64,000 bases of DNA. Source: Streptomyces zingiberis. Lineage in GTDB: Bacteria > Actinomycetota > Actinomycetes > Streptomycetales > Streptomycetaceae. The position numbers and the translations under genes are program-made. The DNA lies in assembly GCF_012034935.1 (NCBI RefSeq), contig NZ_JAATEN010000001.1:186001-250000 (forward strand), given 5' to 3'. Of this stretch, positions 54,497 to 62,388 are shown piece after piece. Numbering within the stretch: the stretch's first letter is position 1; each line of letters starts with the position of its first letter. The notes under the pieces were generated by a model. The model was not told the DNA's origin. It did not search any database and saw only the letters and a list, made by a program, of their open reading frames with translations.

Positions 54497-55619
54497 CACG
54501 GCCACCTCCGTCCGGCCCGCCGGAGGTGGCGCGGGGACGGGACGGGCCCGCCGTCTCCGCGGTCTTCCCGGTTTCCCCGGTCCGCGTCCGGCCGGCCTGC
54601 CCCGGCTGCCCGGTCCCGCCGGGCCGCCCGGGTTCCGCCGCCGCGGGGTCCGCCGGGGAGTCCGCTGCGGAGTCCGCCGGGGAACCGGCTGCGGAGTGGA
54701 ACACCTCCGCGATCCGGTGGCGGCGCTGTTCCATGCGGACCAGGCCGAGCCCCAGTTCCGCGACGGTGTCGCGGACGGTGTCGTAGGTCTCCTCGTCGGC
54801 GGCCTCCAGCAGCAGCACCCGGCCGGCGCCCGGGGCGGCTCCCCCGGCGTGCGTGCGGATGCCCGCGCGGTCCAGCGCCGCGACGAGCGCGGCGGTGCCG
54901 TCCGGGTGCCGGCCGGTGTCCGTGACCTCGACGGCGAGCGTGGTGGTGGACCGGGTGAAGTCGCTGGTGGCGCTGGAGCGCAGCAGTGTCCCGCCGTCCA
55001 CCACGACGACGTGGTCGCAGACCCGTTCCAACTCGCCGAGCAGGTGTGAGGTGACCAGGACCGAGATCCCGAAGTCGGTGTGGATCCGGCGGATCAGGGT
55101 GAGCATCTCGTCCCGGCCGACCGGGTCCAGGCCGTTCGTCGGCTCGTCCAGCAGGACCAGCCGGGGATCGTGCACCAGCGCCTGGGCGAGTTTCACCCGC
55201 TGCTTCATGCCGGTCGAGTAGCCGCCCATCGGGCGGTACCGCTCCTCGTGCAGCCCGACGTGGCGGAGGGTGTCGGCGGTGCGTTCCCGGGCGGCGGTGG
55301 GCGGCAGCCCCGAGATCCGGGCCATGTGCACCACGAACTCGGTCGCGGAGACGTCCGGGGGCAGGCAGTCGTGTTCGGGCATGTAGCCGACCTGCTCACG
55401 GATGGCGCCGCCGTCGCGCGCCACGTCGAGGCCGAGGACGCGCGCGCTGCCCTCGGTGGCGGGCGAGAGCCCGAGCAGGATCTTCAGGAGGGTCGACTTG
55501 CCCGCTCCGTTGGCGCCCACCAGGCCGGTCACCCCCGGTCCGACGGTCAGGGAGAGCCGGTCGAGCGCGGTCACCTTGGGGAACCGCTTGCTGAGGCCTT
55601 CGGTCAGGATCACATTCAC
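54486..55619 (-). CDS. ABC transporter ATP-binding protein with low-complexity tail
   Basis: 377 residues. Walker A GANGAGKST, Q-loop YMPEHDCLPPDVSA, signature YSTGMKQRVK, Walker B LVLLDEPTNGLDP, H-loop TSHLLGELE. The C-terminal regulatory domain ends near 305, followed by about 70 residues of Ser/Pro/Ala/Gly/Thr (SPADSAADSPADP). GTG 55619 is preceded by TACCGT at 7 bases and no ribosome site, so transcription is probably leaderless; GTG 55613 is the alternative. First gene of the operon, divergent from the response regulator gene. Confidence 0.9.
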   Translation of the reverse strand: MNVILTEGLSKRFPKVTALDRLSLTVGPGVTGLVGANGAGKSTLLKILLGLSPATEGSARVLGLDVARDGGAIREQVGYMPEHDCLPPDVSATEFVVHMARISGLPPTAARERTADTLRHVGLHEERYRPMGGYSTGMKQRVKLAQALVHDPRLVLLDEPTNGLDPVGRDEMLTLIRRIHTDFGISVLVTSHLLGELERVCDHVVVVDGGTLLRSSATSDFTRSTTTLAVEVTDTGRHPDGTAALVAALDRAGIRTHAGGAAPGAGRVLLLEAADEETYDTVRDTVAELGLGLVRMEQRRHRIAEVFHSAAGSPADSAADSPADPAAAEPGRPGGTGQPGQAGRTRTGETGKTAETAGPSRPRATSGGPDGGGRDAA

Positions 55620-55626
55620 GGGGTTG

Positions 55627-55632
55627 ACGGTA
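55627..55632 (-). promoter_or_regulatory. -10 element of the double-ABC operon
   Basis: TACCGT on the minus strand with 7 bases to the GTG at 55619. Confidence 0.5.
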
Positions 55633-55835
55633 GGGCCCGGGAGGGGGCCGGTCGTCACCCTGTGCGGCTGTCCCGGGCTCCGTCTGGAGGTGGAGAAGCC
55701 CGTAAGGGCTGTCCTCCCCGGCCGCCACGGCGGTCATGGCGGGGGGCCCGGGTCTTTCGTCCCGGAACCCCCGCGCGCCCCGGCGCGAGGCCCGGACCCC
55801 GCCCGGCGTGCCACGGTCGTCGCAGGTCACGGCGG

Positions 55836-55841
55836 TACCCT
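55836..55841 (+). promoter_or_regulatory. -10 element of leaderless response-regulator promoter
   Basis: TACCCT followed by six G residues and the ATG at 55848. The G run could also serve as a weak ribosome site. Confidence 0.45.
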
Positions 55842-55847
55842 GGGGGG

Positions 55848-56717
55848 ATGCGGGTACTCGTCGTCGAGGACGACCCCGGGATCGCCGACCTGCTCGTACG
55901 GGGGCTGGAGCGCGCCGGGTACGCGGCCGGCAGCGTGTCCGGCGGGCATCAGGCGCTGACCGCGGCGCCGGAGCCGGATGTCGTGCTGCTCGACCTGGGC
56001 CTGCCCGACCTCGACGGGGTCGAGGTCTGCCGCCGGCTGCGCCGCCGCTCCGATGTGGTGATCATCGTGATCACGGCCAGGGGCGAGGAGGGCGACCGGG
56101 TCGCCGCACTCGACGAGGGCGCCGACGACTACCTCGTCAAGCCGTTCGGGCTCCCGGAACTGCTCGCCAGGATCCGGGCCGTGCTCCGCCGGGCGCGTCC
56201 CGTCGGCGCGCCGGAGGAACTGCTGCGCCACGGACCGCTGTCGGTGGACCTGCGCACGCGGAAGGTCGCCGTCGGCGGCCGGGAGGTGCCGCTCACCCCG
56301 AAGGAGTTCTCCCTGCTGGAGACGTTGGCCACCGATCCGGGCCGGGTGGTGACCCGGCAGGAGATCCTGGAACGCGCCTGGGACGCGCACTGGTACGGCC
56401 CGACCAAGGTGCTGGACGTGCACGTCGCGGCGTTGCGGCGGAAACTCGGCGTCCCCGGCCTGGTCGAGACGGTGTACGGCAGGGGATTCCGCCTCGGCGC
56501 GGTGACCGGGGTGACCGGAGAGGCGCCGGGACCGGGGCCGGGGGACACCGCCCCGCACGGGCCGCCGGAGCCGCTCCCGCCGGCGCCGCTCCAGCCGGCG
56601 CCGGAGCCGCGGGACGCCGCTCGGCCGGAGCAGCCGGACGCACCGTCGCCGCCCGGAGCCCCGGGCACACCACCGCCGCCCGGAGCCCCGGGCCCTCCGC
56701 CCGCCGCAGAGCGATGA
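55848..56717 (+). CDS. OmpR/PhoB family response regulator with Pro-rich tail
   Basis: 289 residues. Receiver domain 1-118: acidic pocket EDD (7-9), phospho-acceptor Asp49 in LLDLGLPD, Lys near 99 in DYLVKPFG. Winged helix domain at about 125-220 with VPLTPKEFSLLETLATDPGR and VDVHVAALRRKLG-type recognition segment, ending VYGRGFRLG. The last 65 residues are Pro/Ala/Glu-rich and not part of either fold. Its stop overlaps the kinase start. It likely regulates the downstream redox cluster or the divergent ABC operon, an inference from position. Confidence 0.94.
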   Translation: MRVLVVEDDPGIADLLVRGLERAGYAAGSVSGGHQALTAAPEPDVVLLDLGLPDLDGVEVCRRLRRRSDVVIIVITARGEEGDRVAALDEGADDYLVKPFGLPELLARIRAVLRRARPVGAPEELLRHGPLSVDLRTRKVAVGGREVPLTPKEFSLLETLATDPGRVVTRQEILERAWDAHWYGPTKVLDVHVAALRRKLGVPGLVETVYGRGFRLGAVTGVTGEAPGPGPGDTAPHGPPEPLPPAPLQPAPEPRDAARPEQPDAPSPPGAPGTPPPPGAPGPPPAAER

Positions 56718-58132
56718 CGCGGCGGGTCGCCCTGGCCGTGATGGCCCTGGTCGCGGCGGTACTGGCGCTGGCCGTCGTCCCCCTCGGGCTGTCGCTGGCT
56801 CAGCGCGAGCGCGCGTCCTTCCGGGACGGCGCCACGGCGGCGGACCGGGCGATCGCGGCCGCCGCGGAGGAGTATCTGTCCGACGGCCGTCCCCCGGCCG
56901 CCGTGCGCGGGCTGCTGGAGCGGGCGCGGCGGGACGGGGACTGCGCCGCGGTCTTCGACGGCGCGGCCCGCCGGGAGGCGGCCACCTCGTGCCCGGCGCC
57001 GAGCCCCGCGGCGGCCGGGCGGGCCGGCGAGGACTGGGCGGCCCTGGCGCGGCGGGTGATCGCCGAGCCGCGGGTGGTGACGCGGGAACGCGACGGCCGG
57101 TTCGTCGTGGCGGCCCCGGTCGGGGACGGTGAGGACACCGCGGGCGTCGCCGTGCTCTCCCGCCCGACGGCACCGGTGGACGAGCGGATCACGGCGATGT
57201 GGGAGCGGCTGGCGGTGATCGGGGTGGCCGGTCTCGCGGCGGGCGCGCTGCTGGCCGTGGCGCTCGCCCGCTGGGTCGGCCGGCCGCTGCACGCCGTCGA
57301 CGCCGCCGCCCGGCGGCTCGGTGAGGGCCGGCTGGCGGCGCGGGCGCCCGGCGGCCGGGGCCCCGTCGAGGTGCGCAGGCTCGCGGCCACCTTCAACACC
57401 ATGGCCGCGCGGATGGAGGCCCTGATCCACGGCCACCGGGCGGTGGTCGCCGACGTCGCGCACCAGTTGCGCACGCCGCTCACGGCGCTGCGGCTGCGGC
57501 TGGACGTGCTCGCGGCGGCCGCGGACGAGACCACCGGGGGCACGTCCCACCCGGAGAGCACGGCGGACGCGGCGGACGCCGGGGACACCGCCGCCGAGCT
57601 CGCCGCCGCCCAGGAGGAGATCGCCCGGCTGTCCCGGCTGGTCGACGGGATGCTCGCGGTCGCCCGGGCGGAGAACGCGGTGCCGGTACCGGTGCCGGTG
57701 CGCGTGGACCGGGTGGTGGCCGACCGGATCGCGGCCTGGCTCCCGCTGGCCCAGGAGCGCCACGTCACGCTCACAGCGCACTGCGCGGCCGGGCTGACCG
57801 CGCGGCTGGCGGCGGGCGATCTGGAACAGGTGCTCGACAATCTGCTGGCCAACGCGGTGGACGCGGTGGGTGAGGGGGCGCGGGTACGGGTCGGGGGCCG
57901 GGCCCGCCGCGACCGGGTCGAGCTGACCGTCGCCGACGACGGCCCCGGGATGAGCGAGGCGGCCCGCAGGACCGCCTTCCGCAGGTTCGGGTACCCGGAG
58001 GGGTCCGGCACCGGGCTGGGCCTGGCCATCGTGCACCGCCTGATCACGTCCAACGGGGGCACGGCGCGGCTGGCGGAGACCCCGGGCGGCGGTCTGACCG
58101 TCGTCCTCGACCTGCCCGCCGGCGAGTCTTAA
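56714..58132 (+). CDS. Sensor histidine kinase
   Basis: 472 residues. Two membrane segments (about 8-28 and 160-183) flank a small extracytoplasmic sensor domain of about 130 residues that contains two cysteines (GDCAAVF and TSCPAPS), which could form a redox-sensitive disulfide. HAMP follows (about 184-240), then HisKA with His in DVAHQLRTPLTALR, N-box NLLANAVDA, G1 DDGPGM and G2 GTGLGLAIVH. Coupled to the response regulator by ATGA overlap. All catalytic residues are present. Confidence 0.94.
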   Translation: MTRRVALAVMALVAAVLALAVVPLGLSLAQRERASFRDGATAADRAIAAAAEEYLSDGRPPAAVRGLLERARRDGDCAAVFDGAARREAATSCPAPSPAAAGRAGEDWAALARRVIAEPRVVTRERDGRFVVAAPVGDGEDTAGVAVLSRPTAPVDERITAMWERLAVIGVAGLAAGALLAVALARWVGRPLHAVDAAARRLGEGRLAARAPGGRGPVEVRRLAATFNTMAARMEALIHGHRAVVADVAHQLRTPLTALRLRLDVLAAAADETTGGTSHPESTADAADAGDTAAELAAAQEEIARLSRLVDGMLAVARAENAVPVPVPVRVDRVVADRIAAWLPLAQERHVTLTAHCAAGLTARLAAGDLEQVLDNLLANAVDAVGEGARVRVGGRARRDRVELTVADDGPGMSEAARRTAFRRFGYPEGSGTGLGLAIVHRLITSNGGTARLAETPGGGLTVVLDLPAGES

Positions 58133-58238
58133 CCAGATCTGAGGAACTCCTGAACGGGTTTCTGAACCACCGCGCGGCAGGCTGGGCGACGGAGCACCGA
58201 AATCACGGAAAGGCCCGCCCCGTCGCGAGGAGTCCGCC

Positions 58239-58568
58239 ATGTCCGATTCCGATCACCAGCCCCGCCCGGCCGTCGAGGCCGCGGTGCACCGCCGTGCGCG
58301 GGGACGGCGCCGCGTGCGGGGCGCCACCGGCTGGGCGGTGGCCGCCGCGGCCGCCGGCACCGCCGCGCTCGGCGTGGGGTACGCGCACGCGATCCCCGGC
58401 ACCTCCCCGTCCTCCGGTGGCACGCCGGACCAGAACACCACGCCGGGTCCGGCCGGGCCCCGGACCCCCGGCGGGACATCGGAACCGTCGGCTCCGGGCA
58501 CGTCGGCCCCGGCGACCCCGCCCGGGACGACCTCCCAGGCGCCCCACACTCAGTCGGGCGCGTCATGA
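58239..58568 (+). CDS. Small membrane-anchored protein ending in Ser-Gly-Ala-Ser
   Basis: 109 residues. A basic cytosolic start (RRARGRRRVRGATG) is followed by one membrane helix (about 31-50, AVAAAAAGTAALGVGYAHA), then about 58 residues of Ser/Thr/Pro/Gly-rich extracytoplasmic tail with no fold, ending QSGAS. The last four residues resemble the [ST]-G-A-[TS] motif to which ApbE attaches FMN, and the apbE gene overlaps its stop codon. The usual Asp of that motif and an FMN-binding domain are missing, so the idea needs testing. ATG 58239 has GAGGAG 7 bases upstream. No family recognised. Confidence 0.8.
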   Translation: MSDSDHQPRPAVEAAVHRRARGRRRVRGATGWAVAAAAAGTAALGVGYAHAIPGTSPSSGGTPDQNTTPGPAGPRTPGGTSEPSAPGTSAPATPPGTTSQAPHTQSGAS

Positions 58569-59536
58569 CCGCCACCCACCGGCCGGCCGCGGAGCCGGCC
58601 CGCGTCTCCTTCCGCGCGCTGGGCACCACGGCGGTCCTGCTCACAACCGGCCCGGCCGGCGCGGGGGTGTCGCTGCCGGCGCTGCGGGCGCTGCGGGCCG
58701 AGCTGGCCGCCGTGGACGCCGCGTGCAGCCGGTTCCGCCCCGACTCCGAACTCAGCCGGGTCAACGCCACCGCCGGCAGCGGCCGGCCCGTGCCGGTGGG
58801 ACCCCTGCTGGCCGAGGCCGTGACCGTCGCGCTGCGCGCCGCCGAGGACACCGGCGGCGCCGTCGACCCGACCGTGGGCCCCGCCGTCTCCGCGCTCGGC
58901 TACGACCGGACGTTCGACGAGGTGCCACCGGGGACACCGGAGCCCTCGCCGCGGCCGCGGCCGGCCGTCGGCCGGCGCGCGGTCGGCTGGGATCCCGGGC
59001 TGCGGCTGCTGCGGCTGCCCGCCGGCGGCGCGCTGGACCTGGGTGCCACGGCCAAGGCCCTGGCCGCGGACCGGGCCGCCCGGCGGGCCGCCGACGCGGC
59101 CGGCTGCGGGGTGCTGGTCAATCTCGGCGGTGATCTGTCGGTGGCCGGACCACCCCCGGCGGGCGGCTGGCGGATAGCCCTGGCCGACGACCACGCCGGC
59201 CCGCGCCCGGCGGCGGGCCCCGTCGTCACCGTCGGGGCCGGCGGCCTCGCCACCTCGGGGACGACCGTCCGCTCCTGGCGGCGCGGTGGAAGGCTCCGGC
59301 ACCACCTCGTCGACCCGGCCACCGGCACCTCCGCCCCCGTCGTGTGGCGGACCGCGAGCGTGGCCGCAGCCTCGTGCGTGGCCGCCAACACGGCCGCGAC
59401 CGCCGCCGTCGTCCTGGGCGAGCGGGCCCCGGAGTGGCTGCGGGACGCCGGGCTGCCGGCCCGCCTGGTCCACGCCGACGGACACGTACTCCACCTGGGC
59501 GGATGGCCCGACGACCCGACGGGAGGCCCCCGATGA
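58565..59536 (+). CDS. apbE: FAD:protein FMN transferase (ApbE)
   Basis: 323 residues. ApbE fold: SRFRPDSELSRVNA, AVDPTVGPAVSALGYD, the ALDLGATAKALAADRA segment, NLGGDLSVAG, and the ending region GLATSGTTVRSW with HHLVDPATG that carries the magnesium and FAD contacts. It transfers FMN from FAD to Ser or Thr of target proteins. Unlike most ApbE proteins it has no signal peptide or lipobox, so it should act in the cytosol unless carried out otherwise. ATGA overlaps on both sides place it in a co-translated cluster with redox proteins. Confidence 0.94.
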   Translation: MTATHRPAAEPARVSFRALGTTAVLLTTGPAGAGVSLPALRALRAELAAVDAACSRFRPDSELSRVNATAGSGRPVPVGPLLAEAVTVALRAAEDTGGAVDPTVGPAVSALGYDRTFDEVPPGTPEPSPRPRPAVGRRAVGWDPGLRLLRLPAGGALDLGATAKALAADRAARRAADAAGCGVLVNLGGDLSVAGPPPAGGWRIALADDHAGPRPAAGPVVTVGAGGLATSGTTVRSWRRGGRLRHHLVDPATGTSAPVVWRTASVAAASCVAANTAATAAVVLGERAPEWLRDAGLPARLVHADGHVLHLGGWPDDPTGGPR

Positions 59537-60363
59537 CCGGCTCCACCACGACCGCCCTGGCGGCCCTCGCGGCCGGCCCGAGCCCGCTCTGGTACGCCAC
59601 CCGGGCGTCGGGCACCGTCTCGCTGGTGCTGTTCACCGCGGTGACCGCGCTCGGCGCCGCCGCCGGCGGGCGGTACGCGCCCCGGCGGATCGCCCGGTTC
59701 GAGGTCTCCGCGCTCCACCGCAACCTGTCGCTGATCTCCCTGGCCTTCCTCGGCCTGCACCTCCTCACCACCGTGGCCGACACGTACACGGACATCGGCC
59801 TGACGGCCACCGTCGTGCCGTTCGTCTCCTCCTACCGGCCGCTGTGGGTGGGGCTCGGGGCCGTGGCCCTCGATCTGCTGCTCGCGGTCGCGGTCAGCAG
59901 CGCCCTCCGGCACCGTCTGGGGCACCGCCGGTGGAAGGCGGTGCACTGGCTCGCCTACGCGGCATGGCCGGTGGCCCTGCTCCACGGGATCGGCACGGGC
60001 ACGGACACCCGCCTGGGCCCCCAGCAACTGCTGTACGCGGGCTGTCTGCTGACGGTGCTCGCCGCCGCGGGGTGGCGGCTCGGCCGCGCGGGACGGCTCC
60101 CGGGCGCGGCACGGCGCACCCGGAGGCAGGCGGTCGCCGCCCCGGCGCCGGTGCCGGTGGCCCCCACCGCCCCCGCCTCCCCCGTGCCGCTCCGGACCGG
60201 GCCGGCGACTCCGCACCATCCCGGACGCCCGTGGCCGGAGATTCCGGAGAGCCCCGGAGGGCCCGGAGGACCCGGAGCACCGGAGAGAACCGGAGGAACA
60301 CGAGAAGCACGTCGGGACATCAGAGAAATCGGAGAAATCAGAGAAAGGGGTGAGGCCGCGTGA
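59533..60363 (+). CDS. Ferric-reductase-like heme membrane protein
   Basis: 276 residues. Five or six membrane helices between about 15 and 190 form a ferric reductase/YedZ-like domain. Two helices carry paired histidines, His in ALHRN and GLHLL (14 residues apart) and His in VHWLAY and LLHGIG (13 apart), the pattern for two b-type hemes stacked across the membrane. The last 85 residues are a Pro/Arg-rich cytosolic tail ending in repeats of REIGEIRE type. There is no FAD/NADPH domain, so electrons must come from another protein, probably the NuoF-like product of the next, coupled gene. Confidence 0.88.
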   Translation: MTGSTTTALAALAAGPSPLWYATRASGTVSLVLFTAVTALGAAAGGRYAPRRIARFEVSALHRNLSLISLAFLGLHLLTTVADTYTDIGLTATVVPFVSSYRPLWVGLGAVALDLLLAVAVSSALRHRLGHRRWKAVHWLAYAAWPVALLHGIGTGTDTRLGPQQLLYAGCLLTVLAAAGWRLGRAGRLPGAARRTRRQAVAAPAPVPVAPTAPASPVPLRTGPATPHHPGRPWPEIPESPGGPGGPGAPERTGGTREARRDIREIGEIRERGEAA

Positions 60364-61661
60364 CCCCCGGCCCCGTCACCACATCCACCCTGCGGCGCCC
60401 GCGGCCCCCCGCCGGCCCGGACGGCACCCGTCTGCTCCTCGGCTGGTACGAGACGGGCGGGCCCGCCGGTCTCGCCGAGCACCTGGACCGCTACGGCCCC
60501 GCCCCGTCGGCCGCCGCCCCGGAGACGCTGATCGACGCGGTGCTGCGGGCCGGGCTCACCGGCCGGGGCGGCGGCGGCTTCCCCACCGGGCGCAAGCTGG
60601 CCGCGGTCGCGGAGCGGCGCGGCCCCGCCGTCGTGGTCGCCAACGGGATGGAGAGCGAACCGGCCGGCCGGAAGGACGCCACCCTGCTCCATCTCGCCCC
60701 GCATCTCGTGCTGGACGGAGCCGTGCTCGCGGCGGTCGCGACCGGCGCGGCCACGGTGCACCTCTGCCTGGCCCGTACCCGGGGAGAGCAGGTGCGCCGG
60801 CTGGTCCGGGCGGTCGGGGAGCGGCGGCGCGCGGGAGTGGACCCCGTCCCGGTGGAGGTGCACACCCTGCCGCACCACTTCGTCTCCAGTGAGGAGACCG
60901 CGCTGGTGAACTGGCTCAACGGCGGTGCCGCCCGGCCGCGGGCCACCCCGCCCCGGCCGTTCGAGAAGGGGGTCGCCCGGCGCCCCACCCTGGTCGACAA
61001 CGTGGAGACCCTCGCCCATCTCGCCCTGATCGCCCGCTACGGCCCCGAGTGGTTCCGCGAGCAGGGCGGCCCCGAGGCCCCGGGCACCGCCCTGACGGCC
61101 CTCACCGGCTCCGTGCGCCGCCCGGGGGTGTACGAGCTGCCGGCGGACAGCTCCGTCTCCACCGCGCTCGACGCGGCGGGCGGACCCGCCGGGCGGCTCG
61201 GCGCCGTGCTGGTGGGCGGCTTCTTCGGCAGCTGGCTGCCCGCACCCCCGCACGGCGCGGACCCGGGGCGGCTCGCGGGCGTGGTGGCGGCACTGCCCGA
61301 GGAGGCGTGCGGACTCGCCGAGACGGCCGCGGTGCTGGCCTACCTGGGCGCCCAGAGCGCCCGGCAGTGCGGTCCCTGCCGCTTCGGGCTCCCGTCCGTG
61401 GCCGAGGACTTCGCCGAGCTGGCCTGGGGACGGGCCGGGGCGCCGGTGCTGGAACGCCTGAACCACCGGCTCGGCCTCCTCCCCGGCCGGGGCGCCTGCC
61501 GCCACCCCGACGGGGCCGCGCGGCTGGCCGTCTCGGCGCTGCGGGTCTTCGGTGACCACGTGGCGCGCCATCTGAGCCACGGTCCGTGTGCCTTCGCGCA
61601 CGCGCCCCTCACCCTGCCGGTGCCCGCCGCCCGGCCACCGGCCGAGGACGCGTGGCGGTGA
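60360..61661 (+). CDS. NuoF-like NADH dehydrogenase flavoprotein / Fe-S subunit
   Basis: 433 residues, related to the 51-kDa subunit of complex I and RnfC. FMN/NADH site: GRGGGGFPTGRKL (about 66-78) and VANGMESEPAGRKD (about 94-107), plus VSSEETALVNWLNGG and VDNVETLAHL. SLBB-like region at about 250-300. The C-terminal Fe-S motif is QCGPCRFGLP with a distal Cys in GRGACRHP; the first Cys of the usual SCG-X-C-X-P-C motif is Ala here. It is expected to pass electrons from NAD(P)H to the neighbouring heme protein and ferredoxin. GTG 60360 overlaps the upstream stop (GTGA). Confidence 0.92.
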   Translation: MTPGPVTTSTLRRPRPPAGPDGTRLLLGWYETGGPAGLAEHLDRYGPAPSAAAPETLIDAVLRAGLTGRGGGGFPTGRKLAAVAERRGPAVVVANGMESEPAGRKDATLLHLAPHLVLDGAVLAAVATGAATVHLCLARTRGEQVRRLVRAVGERRRAGVDPVPVEVHTLPHHFVSSEETALVNWLNGGAARPRATPPRPFEKGVARRPTLVDNVETLAHLALIARYGPEWFREQGGPEAPGTALTALTGSVRRPGVYELPADSSVSTALDAAGGPAGRLGAVLVGGFFGSWLPAPPHGADPGRLAGVVAALPEEACGLAETAAVLAYLGAQSARQCGPCRFGLPSVAEDFAELAWGRAGAPVLERLNHRLGLLPGRGACRHPDGAARLAVSALRVFGDHVARHLSHGPCAFAHAPLTLPVPAARPPAEDAWR

Positions 61662-61761
61662 GCGCGCCGCGCGGTGCCGGCGGCCCGCGCGGCCGGGGAA
61701 CGGCGACCGGCGGACGGGGCCGGGCCGAGAGAACGGCGGAGCAGGGAACGAAGACGAAGGG

Positions 61762-61806
61762 ATGACGCAGATGACCCAGATGACCCGGATGACCCAGATG
61801 ACGGAG
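61762..61806 (+). repeat. 9-bp tandem repeat at the ferredoxin start
   Basis: Five near-copies of atgacccag (atgacgcag, atgacccag, atgacccgg, atgacccag, atgacggag), each in frame and starting with ATG. The array gives five possible start codons. Confidence 0.9.
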
Positions 61807-62205
61807 CCCGCGGAGACGGCGCAGACGGCGGAGGCCTCAGGCATGGCGGAGAAGCCACGGCGCGCGGGAACGCCCGGGACGGCGGGAACGGCGGGGACGC
61901 CCCGGCCGGGGGCGCCCCGGCCCGGCGGGCGGCTCTCCGTCGACTTCGCGGCGTGCGACGGCCACGGCCTCTGCGCCGAACTGCTGCCGGAGCTGATCAC
62001 GCTCGACGAATGGGGTTACCCGGTGCTCCGTGCCACGGCCGTCCCGTCCGAGCTGGCCGGGGACGCCCGCCGGGCCGTGGCCGCCTGCCCGGTGATGGCC
62101 CTGCGGTTCACCCGGCCACCGGCGCGGCACCGGCATCGCGCGGCGGGGCGCTCCCCGGCCGGGGGGACGCGGGCCGAGCGGGGAACGCAGTCCGGGGCCC
62201 GGTGA
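61771..62205 (+). CDS. Small ferredoxin, three-cysteine type
   Basis: 144 residues from ATG 61771, which has GAAGGG at 9 bases; ATG 61762 directly abuts that site and 61780-61798 are also possible. After a low-complexity start of about 50 residues comes the ferredoxin domain: VDFAACDGHGLCAELLPE with Cys-X5-Cys, and AVAACPVMALRF with Cys-Pro. Three ligands fit a [3Fe-4S] cluster, as in ferredoxins of actinobacterial P450 systems. The C-terminal 35 residues are basic and disordered. Last gene of the redox cluster, 109 bases after the NuoF-like gene; likely electron acceptor or donor for it. Confidence 0.87.
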   Translation: MTQMTRMTQMTEPAETAQTAEASGMAEKPRRAGTPGTAGTAGTPRPGAPRPGGRLSVDFAACDGHGLCAELLPELITLDEWGYPVLRATAVPSELAGDARRAVAACPVMALRFTRPPARHRHRAAGRSPAGGTRAERGTQSGAR

Positions 62206-62374
62206 CCCCGCGCACGCCGCCGCGGCCCCGCACCGGGCCGGGGTGACCGCGGGGTGGCACGGCACGGATCGGGGGCGAACGTCCCCGGTGGAGGCCGGCG
62301 CGGCCGCGCCCAGGACGACCACCGCTGCTCCCGGGCCGTACCACCGGACCTTCCGGGGTGTTCGGACCGCACCG

Positions 62375-62380
62375 TAGGCT
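62375..62380 (+). promoter_or_regulatory. -10 element near the LLM oxidoreductase start
   Basis: TAGGCT with 8 bases to the ATG at 62389; leaderless or nearly so. Confidence 0.5.
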
Positions 62381-62388
62381 TCCGGACC

